Made by a program: the position numbers and the translations under genes. A stretch of 64,000 nt of DNA, taken from Gnetum montanum. Lineage: Eukaryota > Streptophyta > Gnetopsida > Gnetales > Gnetaceae. Positions within the stretch are counted from its first letter, which is position 1; the number at the start of each line of letters is the position of its first letter. Of the stretch, positions 10,900-22,033 are shown in pieces. Below the pieces are notes generated by a model. It did no database searches. It was given only the letters and a program-made list of their open reading frames with translations, and was not told the DNA's origin. The stretch spans positions 654,860 to 718,859 of the forward strand of contig MNCI01005291.1 of assembly GCA_015680685.1 (NCBI GenBank). The letters run 5' to 3'.

Positions 10900-12561
10900 T
10901 GTACTGACCTAAATCGTTGGTGTAAGGCTGGAAGGTAAAAAAACATCGAGAGATCATTGGGCAGACACAGCCAACCCTGCCTTCGCCTGAGGTCAAGCTG
11001 GAAAAGTAAACAAAGGTAGAGTGCCTTAATGGTTTGCACGCAAATCAACCAAGGACTTCCCTAAGCGTAAGCTACAACTAGCGTTGGTGTTATCGTAAAT
11101 GGTGTAAATGGGATGTAAACGGAATGCAAATAGCAACAAAAAATGTAAACAAAGCATACTGAATTATAAATAAAGTGTAAACAGAGCTATATTGTAAAAA
11201 AAATGTAAATAGAACTGAACAATGTAAATGGAAGGCAATGAATTGTATTGTATTGTTTAATAAAAAAGGTATGCACCGGTCAAAGTGTAGCTACACGTGT
11301 GGATGGAAGGTCAAGCACTAAGCCTTGGGATGATGTCTAAAGTGATGTGATGAATGTGAGAAATGCTTGGATGCAAACAGTCAGATGTGCTGAGCATCCA
11401 AGGATTGTAGGTTCTGCACTTTCTCAGAATTGCCAATGTCTCCAATTGCCCCATTTTCAATTCATGTGAATTGATAGGGTATTTATAGGGTTGGGCTGGG
11501 GTCTGGCATAGAATTTCCAAAATGAAATCAACGATTGGGAGATGAAAGGAAAGTGGATCTATTGACATGTATCCAATGGATAGTTGTGTTCAGGTTGGAT
11601 GCGTGTTGGCAAGAGTTGGATGTGTGTCGGCAAGCTACATTCTTGACCAGGTGCATTGCATTTTACAATTTATGGGTTATTCAAGCCCATGAAAGTACAT
11701 TTAATTTTAGATTGTGAGGGCCCGACTATCCCACAAATAAAAATCTACAATGATATGTACAAGGGAAATTTGACTTGTCCTGCTTGAAACTTCTTTGTCC
11801 TTGAGTTTTTCTGAAATTTTTCTCAAATTTTCTAGAAGTTGCTGATGCTGAGAATTTTCTGTCATTTTCTAAAATTTTCTGGAAGTTGATGAATAGTATT
11901 CATGCGATGAATAGTGTTTACGTTGTGAATAGTGTTCACACGATGAATAGTGTTTATGTTGATGAATAGTGATTTATGTTGATGAATAGTGGTTGCGCTG
12001 TGAATAGTGTTCATGCGATGAATAGTGATTACGCTGATGAATAGTGATTTACACTGATGAATAGTGGTCGTGCGATGACTAGTGATTAGGCGATGAATAG
12101 TGTTTATGCGGATGAATAGTATTTACGCGAATCCTTACGCTATGTAGCAGATCCTTACGCTGTGAAGCGTAATAAAATGTAGCTCGAGCATAATCAATTG
12201 AAAATACCTTATTTAAGAGCCAAATTTTGATTTTCTAGAGGCTGGGAGCTGTTAAGGACCTTGGTGAAGGTCATGGATGGTCCTTGTGCTTGATTTCAGC
12301 CTGTTTTGATTCAGTTTCAGGGCCCCAAAAGTTGGTGATGCTGATCCTTACATTGTGCAGTGTAAGCACAACACAAACACATTGTACTTAGCCAAAATTG
12401 TGCTTTTTGACCTTGAAACTGATGATTCTTGACACCGAGACTTGCCGTCGTGATCTATGGGCCCTAGGGGAACCTTGCTTGCTCCATGGTGGGCTGCTTA
12501 AAGCCATTTTAGAGGCTCTGAAGTTGTCTAGAAGTGTTGCTGAAATTTTTGTGGTGTTTTA
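10900..12561 (-). repeat. 5' LTR of element 1
   Basis: Same 1662-bp length as 3119-4780 and followed by GTCAT. Its outer dinucleotide has changed from CA to TA. It retains the hairpin near 12150-12171 and the GAATAGTG minisatellite. Confidence 0.9.
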
Positions 12562-12566
12562 GTCAT
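12562..12566. repeat. Target-site duplication GTCAT (right of element 1)
   Basis: Identical to 3114-3118. Confidence 0.9.
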
Positions 12567-12652
12567 GCTAAATGAATTTTTCTTGCACTTCCTAATCTAG
12601 TTATGGCCATTAATACTACAAGTTTCTCATGCTCCATATCCAATAGTTTCTT
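12567..12652 (-). pseudogene. NB-ARC remnant, P-loop side
   Basis: Joined to 3118 across element 1, the minus strand continues in frame from a stretch containing RLGSARKIHLA into SSKFKYC. This resembles a decayed P-loop followed by the usual FEYC-like segment of resistance proteins. Too short and decayed for certainty. The copia LTR starts at 12653, so a second insertion truncates the fragment. Confidence 0.35.
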
Positions 12653-14530
12653 TGTTGTGTGTTTTGAGTTTGGTTGTAGGTTCTACTTTTCAGTAGAGCT
12701 TTTTATTTCATGTAGGTTTAAGCCTTTGACTTATCTTTTGTAGGGAAAATGTTTTGTGTACCACATTAGCATGTAGAGGTAATTTGTAGAACCATTTTTT
12801 GGTTCTACTTAATTGGTTTTACCAGCTTAGTATCACGTACTTAAAAATTTTTTAATCTAGCTCTTTTTTTTTCTGACTTTACAAAGATAGCTTAAATAAG
12901 AGCATGTGCACAAAATATTATTTTATCTAGCCTAGCATATAGAGGCAACTCATAGAACTATTTTTTGGTGTTACAAAGGAATGAGAAATAGCTCCACCAC
13001 ATAAGCTTGTTATTAATAGAACTTAGTGGGGTTGAGCTTAAACAGCTTTAGAGCACATGCACTTAAAGATATTTAATCTAGCTCACCTCATAGAACCAAC
13101 TCATAGAACTTTATTTTGATTCTATAGAGTATTGTTTAATTATCTCAACCAAGTCAGCAAAGCACTAAATAGAATGAGCTTGTAAAGTCATTTTTTTCAT
13201 TCTATGAAGGGCTCATTCGATTAGCTTTACAATGTCAGTGTTTCTTTTGCACATGAAAGATTAGTTGAAAAGCACATTTTTTCCTAGAAAAAAATTCAAA
13301 ATCATTTTAGAATCTACTAGATGTCTTGCCACATCAGCTCATAAAGGAAAATTTTAGAACCATTTTTTGATTCTACAAAGCTGTTCCAGAATAGCTCTTT
13401 CATGTTAGTGCCTTGATCACACATACAAGAAAGCCTATTTAAAAATAAGAAAAAGTCATGAAAATCCAACGCTTTTGATTTTCTTTAAAGTGCTCATTGC
13501 CATGTTAGCCCAAGTGGAAGGAAAGTCAAAACATATTTAGAGTGATCTATATGAGAACACCAAAGAAAGGCCATACCTTATCTACAAAAATAAAAAAGGG
13601 CATTCTAAGCTCACATTAAAAAAGGCATTGCAAGTAAAAGCTTGAGTCTGTATTGCTATGAAAGTGAGCTGAACCCCATTACTAGAAACAATTTTTGGTT
13701 GTTGAAGTTTAAAGAGTTATTATCTCCAACATAAGTAGATCTTGCTATTTCCGCTAGAAGGAACCATTGCACCAAAATGAAATAATATTTTTCTTCCTTC
13801 TTTGTTAAGCTTTTAATATTCACCTCAAGCTCATCCTACATGTAGTAATTGAGGTTGAGAGGTAACAGATATAGCTTCCTCTACTTTAGCTACTCTTTCC
13901 AATGGATTGGTAATGGTTACAACTTACTATTTCTCACACTTCTCTAGCATATTACGAATGGTTGAATAAAAAACTATAAAAATGACTAAAAAGGATGAAG
14001 GCTATAAATTGAAGCTAACAGTCTTAGCTTGGGTTATTTTGGTTTTGGCATTGATGTTGAACTAAAATTTCTTCTTTTATGCTTCTTCTCTTCTTCTCTT
14101 TGTTTCTTTTCTATAAAAGCTTTGTTTTTCTAAGGAATCTTGAAAAACTCTTGAGTCTCTATGTTTGGGATAAGGTAGAGTATTCACTCTTCCCTTATGC
14201 TATGAAAATAGATTTTTGGGACTTTGAGCTTGGTAGTTGTGCTAAGTCCAGGATTGTAAAAGAAGTCCTATAGACTTCTTTTGATTAATAGAATTACTTT
14301 GCCTCCTAGGATCTAGGGGGAGTTTGATGGTGGATGTTGGCTAGCCAATCTAATAGATAAACCACTTTAAAAGCTTAGTGTTTATTTATTGTTTTCTTCA
14401 TGTGTACTCTATTTTCTACATTAAATTTATTTAGAGCTTTCTATTGGTCTTTATTTAGATCAAATTTTTATAATACCTTGAATTACCCCTCCCCTTTCAA
14501 TGTATTTAGTTGCATTTAAGAAATAATAAT
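12653..14530 (+). repeat. Left LTR of copia element (3' limit inferred)
   Basis: Homology to the right LTR is traceable over about 12653-13848. The end is placed just before the primer site at 14531, because the right copy is broken beyond that homology. No gene is visible within it. Confidence 0.6.
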
Positions 14531-14542
14531 TGGTATCAAAGC
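14531..14542 (+). other. Primer-binding site, initiator Met tRNA
   Basis: TGGTATCAAAGC differs by one base from TGGTATCAGAGC, the common plant retrotransposon primer site complementary to tRNA-iMet. Confidence 0.75.
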
Positions 14543-14599
14543 ATGGTCAACACTTCTCGACTTAACCTCTATGTTCTACTTTTTCATTGTCTTGGACAT

Positions 14600-15240
14600 G
14601 TTGCAAAATCTAAGCTATGCATCTAACAAATCTCCATGGTTTGATGGCTTGAATTATCCTCTATGGAAGTTTAAGATGAAGACATATCTTCTAGCTCATG
14701 GTGGTGATGTCTAGAATGTAGTTAGTAGAGGAACCAACAATGTTATACATGATTCTTGAGTTATGAACACTTTGGTCTATGGCTTCGATAGAGTACTGTG
14801 TATGAAGATTAGGCATCTTCAATCAACCAAAGAAATGGCGTAGCATATTTAAACTATTTATGAAGGAGATAATAAAGTTAAGTCTAAGCTACTGATTTTA
14901 AGAGCACATTTTAATGCCCTAAGGGTGGAAGAGAATGAAAATATTAGCAATTTTTTCAACCAAGTAGCTGAAATTGTTAGTGAGATAAATCTGTTTGGCA
15001 AAGCATAGTTTGATGATATAATTAGCTAAAACCTTTTATTTGTTTTACCCAATAGATTCGAAGCAAAGGTTTCATCCATAAAGTGGGAAAAGATCTCTTT
15101 AGATTGATAGTACTTGAGCTCTATAGTATCTTTTAGCCTTTCAAATCATGATCTCTAGTAAGATGAAGATACTCTATCCCTTACACAAGTCTCATTTCAT
15201 TTATCATATATTGCATACTTTACTTGAATTACTTTTTTAA
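14600..15240 (+). pseudogene. Copia gag remnant
   Basis: The plus-strand reading contains SPWFDGLNYPLWKFKMKTYL, typical of the N part of copia Gag (UBN2/DUF4219 type). Stretches ending in NRFEAKVSSI follow. Several in-frame stops, mostly TAG, show decay. Product: structural protein of the particle. Confidence 0.7.
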
Positions 15241-15960
15241 ACTAATGTTTAAATTATATGACTAGATTTAGGCCAAAGAGCACTCGGTACAGGTTTGATA
15301 AATTAAAAGCTCAATTAGTTGAAATACAGAATCTATTAGAGCATTTAGAAATTAGTACAAAAATTAAGAATGTCGAAGAAAATCCCTTTGCCAATTTTTT
15401 CTTATATCGATATAATAGTTAATGATATTGTTACACGAGACTTATTTTCTTTTCTAGCCATGATTGAAGATTCTAATTCAAATAATGATTTTCAAAGCTT
15501 TATGTATACTAACCCAAATGAGCAAGGAACTTCTGGTACTATTGAGATTATAGGTACAAGTAAATGTGAAGATAGACCAAACTCATTAGACATAGCTGAA
15601 ACTAAATATGAAGAAGTTGAGTACTTCAATTTAGAAGGGCTAAGAAGCAATTGGAGATGGTGGTCAAAGTTAACAAAAAATTAGATAAAATTTTAAAAGA
15701 AAGGGAGCAAGAAATCAAGAGTTATAAGATGAAGCTTGAATTAAGTAAACAAAAAAATCTAAAACTAAAAGAGGAGGTGTTGTTGCTAAAGAAAGATATG
15801 AAAGGTAAGGCTACTCAAGTGACATCTAATTTATTCTGTAGGTTTACTCATAGCTTAGAAAAACTCAAGGATATTATCAATAATGGATGGTCAAGTGATG
15901 AAAAGAGGATCTTGGCTATGAGTTTGAATCCTCAAAAAGGACGTCTTCAATAAAAGTATC
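15241..15960 (+). pseudogene. Copia gag C part with coiled coil
   Basis: Two overlapping open stretches. The second is rich in Lys, Glu and Leu (KLDKILKEREQEIKSYKMKL onward) and has the heptad look of a coiled coil. It lies between the gag core and the zinc knuckle of the same element. No catalytic motif is seen. Confidence 0.5.
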
Positions 15961-16089
15961 AGCCCATAAGTTGAATGTCTAAACATGGCCTCCATAATGA
16001 CAAACTATTAGCTCATAAATGTGTAAGGAAATTCTTTCTACTCCAAGAATTCCTATTAGTAGGTATGACTTAAGAACTCAATTATTTTC

Positions 16090-16703
16090 TTCCAAGGATA
16101 TTATTTTAATTGTGGAATACTAGGTCATAAAGTAAGTTATTGAAGAACTAGTAATTTTTCTTGTTATAAATCTATGCATTATTCCCATGCTACTAAGCAC
16201 TTTTCAAGAAATAATAGAATAAGACAACAAGTTTGAAGACCAACCAATAGAAGAGCTCTCCTTGTACAATTAGCCTTAAAGAGCTCTTACAACCTAGAGA
16301 CATGGTTTCTTGATAGTGGCTACTCTCAACATATGATTGGTGATAGATCAAAATTTATCACATTGAAACCCTTTAAGGGAAAGTAAGCTTCAGTGATAAA
16401 GATAAAGCTATTGTAAGAGGTATTGGCTTAGTTAAAATTCATGATAATTTTCCCAAAATTCATAATGTTTCCTTTGTTGATGGCTTAGATTATAACTTGT
16501 TAAGCTTAGGATAATTTTCAAGAGAAGGTTATAATATTTATTGCAAGAATGAGAAATGTATATTAGAGAATAAAGAAAAGGAGTTTAAAGCCTATGTTAC
16601 TCAAGCAAGAAATAATTTATATTCTGTAAATGAGTAGCCTCAATGTCTAACTCTTATTTTTGAGATACGTAGTAGTAGGTTATGGCATAAAAGACTAGGA
16701 AAT
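16090..16703 (+). pseudogene. Copia zinc knuckle, protease and pre-integrase
   Basis: FNCGILGHKVSY is a decayed CCHC knuckle (near 16100). WFLDSGYSQHMIGD carries the DSG aspartic protease site (near 16305). RLWHKRLGN, just before 16704, is the GAG-pre-integrase signature LWHRRLGH. The frame breaks exactly where element B starts. Confidence 0.7.
16699..16703. repeat. Target-site duplication of element B (GAAAT/GAAAC)
   Basis: GAAAT precedes the left LTR and GAAAC (22034-22038) follows the right LTR. One mismatch fits an old insertion. Confidence 0.7.
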
Positions 16704-17478
16704 TGATGAGGACATCACCCAACCCATGTCTAATCCTTAATATGTTTGTGCATAGATGTTTGTGTGTTTTTGTGTTCGTCATTTAGTGTTGTTTTGGTGA
16801 TGATGATCTTAGGGTATTTTAATATGTTTGGAAGTGTTTTGGGATTATTTTTATGAATTTAAGATGTTCTTGGAGCTATGGAGACTTGTTTGGAGGTGTT
16901 TGGAGGTTCCAAGCCTAAAAAAAGCATCTTTAATTTTGACCCTAGCAAGATAGACATCTATCTTGATAGTTAGATATCTAATCTAAATATTAGATGTTTA
17001 CACACTCTCAATATGTCTAACATGATTTTAATATATCTACTTGATATCCTTGCACTTAGGATAGATGTCTACTATTTATTCTATATGTCTCGCATGGATT
17101 TTAATAAACATTAAATTGAATGGTAAATTGGAGGGAAGATGAAGAGATAGAGGGAAGGATATAAATAGACCTCTTAGGCCTTCAATTTGATCGAGAGAGT
17201 CTAGGAAAAGAAAGACGAGTTGAGAGAAGAGCAGAGAGAGAGAGAGAGAGTCTTGGTAAGGTCCCTTAATCATCATCCATGTGAGTGTGTTTTCTTTGAT
17301 TGAGTTTGTGAGAGTTTGATTAAATCTCTTGTCTATTTTTGGAAATTGTGCTTCCTGTAATATGTAAACTCTCCATTTGAGCAAGAATAAAGCTTTAATT
17401 TTCCTTTTCTTGTTCAAATTTATTGTTTTGTGACTTTGAGAGAGCTTGCATTGGGGAATCTATGGGAGCTCCTCATCA
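16704..17478 (+). repeat. Left LTR of element B
   Basis: Pairs with 21266-22033. It includes a GA-dinucleotide run near 17230 and ends GAGCTCCTCATCA. Confidence 0.85.
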
Positions 17479-17481
17479 AAT

Positions 17482-17493
17482 TGGTATTAGAGC
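17482..17493 (+). other. Primer-binding site of element B
   Basis: TGGTATTAGAGC differs from TGGTATCAGAGC (tRNA-iMet complement) by one C to T change and lies three bases after the LTR. Confidence 0.75.
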
Positions 17494-17838
17494 AGCTTGG
17501 ACTTGAAGACAATTGCATTCAAGTGGATAATTCTCATCTCAATTGCAAAGAATCACTCCAAATCCTTAAGCTTGGATGAATTCTCTCTCACTACTTGTTC
17601 TACTCACCCTAGTATTTGAAAATTTCCCTTTGATTCCTACGTTTTTCATATCTTTCAAGAATTGGAAGATAATTGTGGAATTAGATACCCATTGGTTTTT
17701 AATATCTGGGGGTTGAAGATCTTTGGCTCATTTCTCTTAAGATTTGAGAATGTATTGTCTCATTTCTTGAGAAATCTTTAAAATTTCACCTTTGCTTATA
17801 GAATTTTGTAAAAATTACCTTTTATATCAATTTTCATC

Positions 17839-20800
17839 ATGCCTCCAAAGAAGAAGGAAAATCAAGATTTGTTAAGAGACATGGATGACATGAGAAATGC
17901 TCTCAAGATAATTGTTGAAAAAATTAAAAATCTTTGAGAGAAAAAAGGACCTGCTACTTCATCAAAAGCTTGTAAGCAAGGGTACAATTCATGTAATTCT
18001 TTACAAAGACATTCCTAAATGCCATCCCTTGAAGATGATATTCCTTTTGAAGATGACTACTTTGGAGAAGGAGAAGCTGAAGATGATGTTTTCCTTCATG
18101 CTCCTAGTTTTGAAAATAAGTCTCAAGACTTCATTTTTCCTAGGTAAGGTAAAAGAAGACTTCCTTCTAAGGATGAAAGGGAGCAAGTTGAAGGAATTGA
18201 AGTCACTCTTGTAAAATATTTTAGACATACTTCAAGGATGCCTCATGCTAAAGTAAAATCCTTCAATGGCATGGAAAGAATTAAATGTTTTCTCTCTTGG
18301 CTAAAAATGATTAACAAGTACTTTGAACTTAAAGATGTGAAAAATCATCAAAATGTGTCTTTCGTTGAAGCCAAATTGGAAAGTCATTCTTACAAGGTGA
18401 AAAATGGTACTCCTATCAAGGATTGGTCTTTAATATAGTTCATGATCATGCAAAAATTTGAGAAGACTCATCATAGACAAGAGGCCATCCAAAAATTGAA
18501 GTACCTAAGGTAAGGTAGTAAGAGTATGAAGGACTACTGCATGGATTTTGGTAAGGCTTTCTAGCTGGCAAAAGTCCATTGGGATGATTATGAACAAGAA
18601 TCCAACTTTCAAGGAGGACTTTAAAGGGAGTATTAACAAGAGCTAACCTTCTATTAGCCCAAAACATTGGATGAGGCTTTTGAATTGGCTCTTAAGCTTG
18701 AGAAGAAACTTCAAGAATATAATAGAGGTTTCAAAATTTTTAAAGTAAAGGACTTCAAAGCTTCTAAAGGTGAGAAAGAAGCTAAGGAGAATAAAAATGC
18801 CAAAGAAGACACAAAGGAGAAGTAAAAAAAGTTCAAGGAGGATCAAGATTCGAAGAAAGACTGCTCTAAGAATGGAAAGAGTTAAGGAAATGTCTATGCA
18901 TCCATACTTTAATGCTTCAATGGTTGTGAAAAGGGACATAAACAATGGGAGTGAAAAAAGCCAAAGATCTCCAAAGGCAAGGAACTTCAGGCCTTCGAAA
19001 AGAAAGAATTTTCCAATGAAGATAATCCTCATGCACCAATGATTAAAGAGAGAACTAAAATTAATTCCTAAAATTTTATGAGAAATGTTAATGCTAATGA
19101 AGATCCTAGAAGAAAGATGCTCTTTAGGATTGGAGCTAGGTGTCTAGATAATGATGAATGGATACACATTTTAATTGATAGTGGAGCTCAGGAAAATGTA
19201 ATTTCTTAAAAGATTATTTTTGATCTTTGTTTGAAGACATTTCCACATGAAAATGCTTATAGAGTCGATTGGCTATCGAAGGACCATTTCCAAGAAGTTA
19301 AGGAAAAGTGTACTTTTAACAATCCTTTGAAAATGCAAAGTGTACTTTCAACCTTTGAAAGAGAAAATTTGTAGTTCTCTAGTTTTGGTAAGTCCAAATT
19401 TCTCAAAAAATTTTGAGGTGAAAGTAGATGCAAGTGGGCTTAGTATTGAAGGTGTGCTTTCTCAAGAAAAGCTAATTGCCTTTTTTTTTTTGGAAAATTA
19501 AATGAATCTAGTAAAAAAGTGTAGTATATATGAAAAGGAGTCATATGTTATACTTCAAGCCATTAAACGTTGTAGAAATTACTTTCTAGGATTAGAGTTT
19601 CTTTTATTTACTAATGATAGAGCATTTCAATTTTTGAATTCTCAAAAGAAATTGAGTGCTAAGCACATGAATTGGGTAGAGCAATTGCAAGAATTGCATT
19701 CTATTTTGAAACATAGGAGTGGGATGTCTAATGTTGTGGTTGATGCTTTATCTAGATTTCATGTTGTTTCTTCTAATGTGAAAGTTCAAGGATTTGATTC
19801 TTTTTCTTTATTATATCCTAATGATAAGGACTTTGGTTCAAATTAGAAAGACTTATGTTCCCCATTATTAGGAAGGATTGATTAATAGAAAGCTTATTAT
19901 GTGAAGAACGGGATTTTGTTTAACGATGGAAAAATTTGTGTTCCAAAGTGTGATTTAGGTACAAACTCCTTGAAGAGAAAAACCAAAGTGACATGGCTGA
20001 ACATATGGGCAAGACCAAGACATTGGAATTGATGAGAAAAGATTAGCCAAGCATGTATAGTAATGTGGTTAAAATTCTCAAATAAATCTATAGTTGCAAA
20101 AAGTTCAAAGGGGGTAAAGGTGTAGATGGTTATTATCTATCTTTATCAATTTCAAATGATCCTTGGAAAATTCTTTCTTTGGACTTTGTTTGTGGCATTC
20201 CTATGATAAGATCTAGTCATGACTCTATACTTGTTGTAGTAGATAGATTTACCAAGATGGCTCATTTTATGCCATGCAAGAAAAGTAGTGATGCTTACCA
20301 TGTTGCACATTTATTCTTTTAGCATGTTGTGAGGCTACATGACATTCATTTAAACATTATGAGTGATAGGGATGTCAAGTTTACCAACCATTTTTAAAGA
20401 TCACTTTGAAAATTACTTGGAACCAAGTTGTCTTTTTCCATAGCTTATCACCCCCAAATTGAGGTTGTAAATGGATCTCTATTGAATATATTGATGTGTT
20501 TGTATGAGGACTAGTATCAAAGGTGGGAAAACATGTTGGCCCTTGTTGAGTTCTCATATAATAATGCTTCCCATTCTAGCATTGGTAAGAGTCCCTTTAT
20601 GACAAATTATGGATTTTCATCAAGAATGGTTGATGAGTTGAGGAAATTTTAAGATTGTGCCTCTTTGAGTTCAAACTTTCTTGAGAAAATAAGAGAATTG
20701 TATCAGCAAGTTAATTCTCACTTTAAGAACAAGACAAAAATTATATCTTCCAAGGCTAATGAGGGCAAGAGAGCAATTAATTTCCAGATTAGTGATTATG

Positions 20801-21215
20801 TTTGAATTTACTTGAGCAAGGAAAGAAAAATGAATGTATACTTCTATAAGTTCAAGTCAAGAAGAATTGGTCCCTTTTAGATTAGGGCCAAAATCAATCC
20901 AAATGTTGATAAGATTGACTTACCTAATGATTTTCCTATTTCTTATGTTTTTAATGTTTCAGATTTGAGCCAATACCATGGGAATGTGATTGCATTAGAA
21001 TTGAGAGATAATGTTGAGATCCTTAAGGATGCACTTGAAGACTCAAACTTAGCCAAGCCACCAAGGAAAGTAATTGTGCTATAAGAAAGGAAGGCTAGGA
21101 GAACAAGAGGTTGAAAAGTGTAGAGTACTTGATGCATTGGAAAAATGAAGGGTTTGAAAATGCTATTTGGATCTATCAAAAAGATTTGGCTTTGTGGGGG
21201 ATTAATTCTATCCCA
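17839..21215 (+). pseudogene. Gypsy polyprotein, element B (decayed, RT missing)
   Basis: An ATG at 17839 (MPPKKKENQDLL) opens a gag frame with a retrotransposon-gag core around 18240-18720 and a decayed knuckle. LIDSGAQENVIS (about 19170) is the protease site. VKVDASGLSIEGVLSQ with YEKESYVILQAIKRCRNYFL (19410-19840) is RNase H. VVVDRFTKMAHFMPC and AYHPQIEVVNG (20160-20640) are the integrase core. HWKNEGFENAIWI (about 21130) resembles a chromodomain end, as in chromoviruses, where it targets chromatin. The protease joins RNase H within about 200 bases, so RT was deleted. More than twenty stops make it inactive. Confidence 0.75.
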
Positions 21216-21251
21216 ACTGTATGACCAACTTAAGGATAAGTTTAAATTCTT

Positions 21252-21265
21252 AAGGTTGGAAGAGA
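21252..21265 (+). other. Polypurine tract of element B
   Basis: AAGGTTGGAAGAGA lies directly before the right LTR. Purine-rich with two T interruptions. Confidence 0.45.
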
Positions 21266-21738
21266 TGATGATAACACCACCCAGTCCATATCTAATCCTC
21301 AAATATGTTTATGTGTTGTTGTGTTTGTATTTTAGTGTTATTATAATGATGATGATCTTAGGGTATTTAGACATGTTTTAAAGTGTTTTGGGACTATTTT
21401 GAGGAGTTTAGGATGTTTCAAGGGCTATGGGGACTTGTTTGAAGGTGTTTACAAGTTCTAGGTCTTAAAACAAGCATATTTTATTTTGGCCCTAGCAGGA
21501 CAGATGTCTATCCTATTAGTTAGATGTATAATATGCATATTATGTATCTAAGCCAAGATGTATAACATGATTTTAAGATGTCTACATTGATATCCCTACA
21601 CTTGGGATAGATGCCTATTGTTTCTACTATATGTCTTGCATAGATTTTGATAGACATCAAATTGAATAGTAAATGAGAGGGAAGGTGAAGAGATAGGGGG
21701 AAAAATATAAATAGATCTCTTGGGCCTTCAATTTTATT

Positions 21739-21773
<35 letters not shown>

Positions 21774-22033
21774 GAGTTGAGAGAAGAGTAAAGAGAGACA
21801 GAGTCTTGGCAAGGTGCCTTGATCATCATCCATGTAAGTCTGTATTTTCTTTAATTGAGTGTATAAGAGTTTGATTGAATCTCTTGTCTATCATTGGGAA
21901 TTGTGCTTCCTTTGATACATAAATTCTTCATTTGAGCAATAATAAAGCTTTCATTTTTGTTTTCTTGTTCAAATTTTTTGTTTTGTAACTTTGAGAGAGC
22001 TTTAATTATGGAATCCATGGGAGCTCCTCATCA
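21266..22033 (+). repeat. Right LTR of element B
   Basis: Starts TGATGATAACACCACC and ends CTCATCA, as in the left copy. Carries a longer GA run at about 21737-21772. Confidence 0.85.

Larger units (their letters stand above)
3119..12561 (-). mobile_element. Element 1: gypsy LTR retrotransposon lacking pol
   Basis: Both LTRs are 1662 bp and start TGTACTGA on the plus strand. They end GTGGTGTTTCA (left) and GTGGTGTTTTA (right), and GTCAT flanks the pair. Sense is the minus strand, so the 5' LTR is the right one. In sense order it holds a primer-site motif, gag-protease (10712-7055), dyad repeat arrays, a conserved 3' region, a polypurine tract and the 3' LTR. No reverse transcriptase, RNase H or integrase lies between the protease and the 3' LTR, so it is non-autonomous. 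Elements 2 and 3 share its LTR ends and repeat type; their comparison indicates loss of an antisense gene plus pol. The LTRs differ mainly by transitions. It sits inside the NB-ARC remnant. Confidence 0.9.
16704..22033 (+). mobile_element. Element B: Ty3/gypsy chromovirus-like, nested in copia
   Basis: The LTRs are 775 and 768 bp with matching ends TGATGA...CTCATCA. A tRNA-Met-type primer site follows the left LTR, and a purine-rich tract precedes the right one. The interior holds gag, protease, RNase H, integrase and a C-terminal chromodomain-like segment, all with stops. No RT core (YVDD region) is found between protease and RNase H. It inserted into the copia element, so it is the younger of the two. 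Confidence 0.85.
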
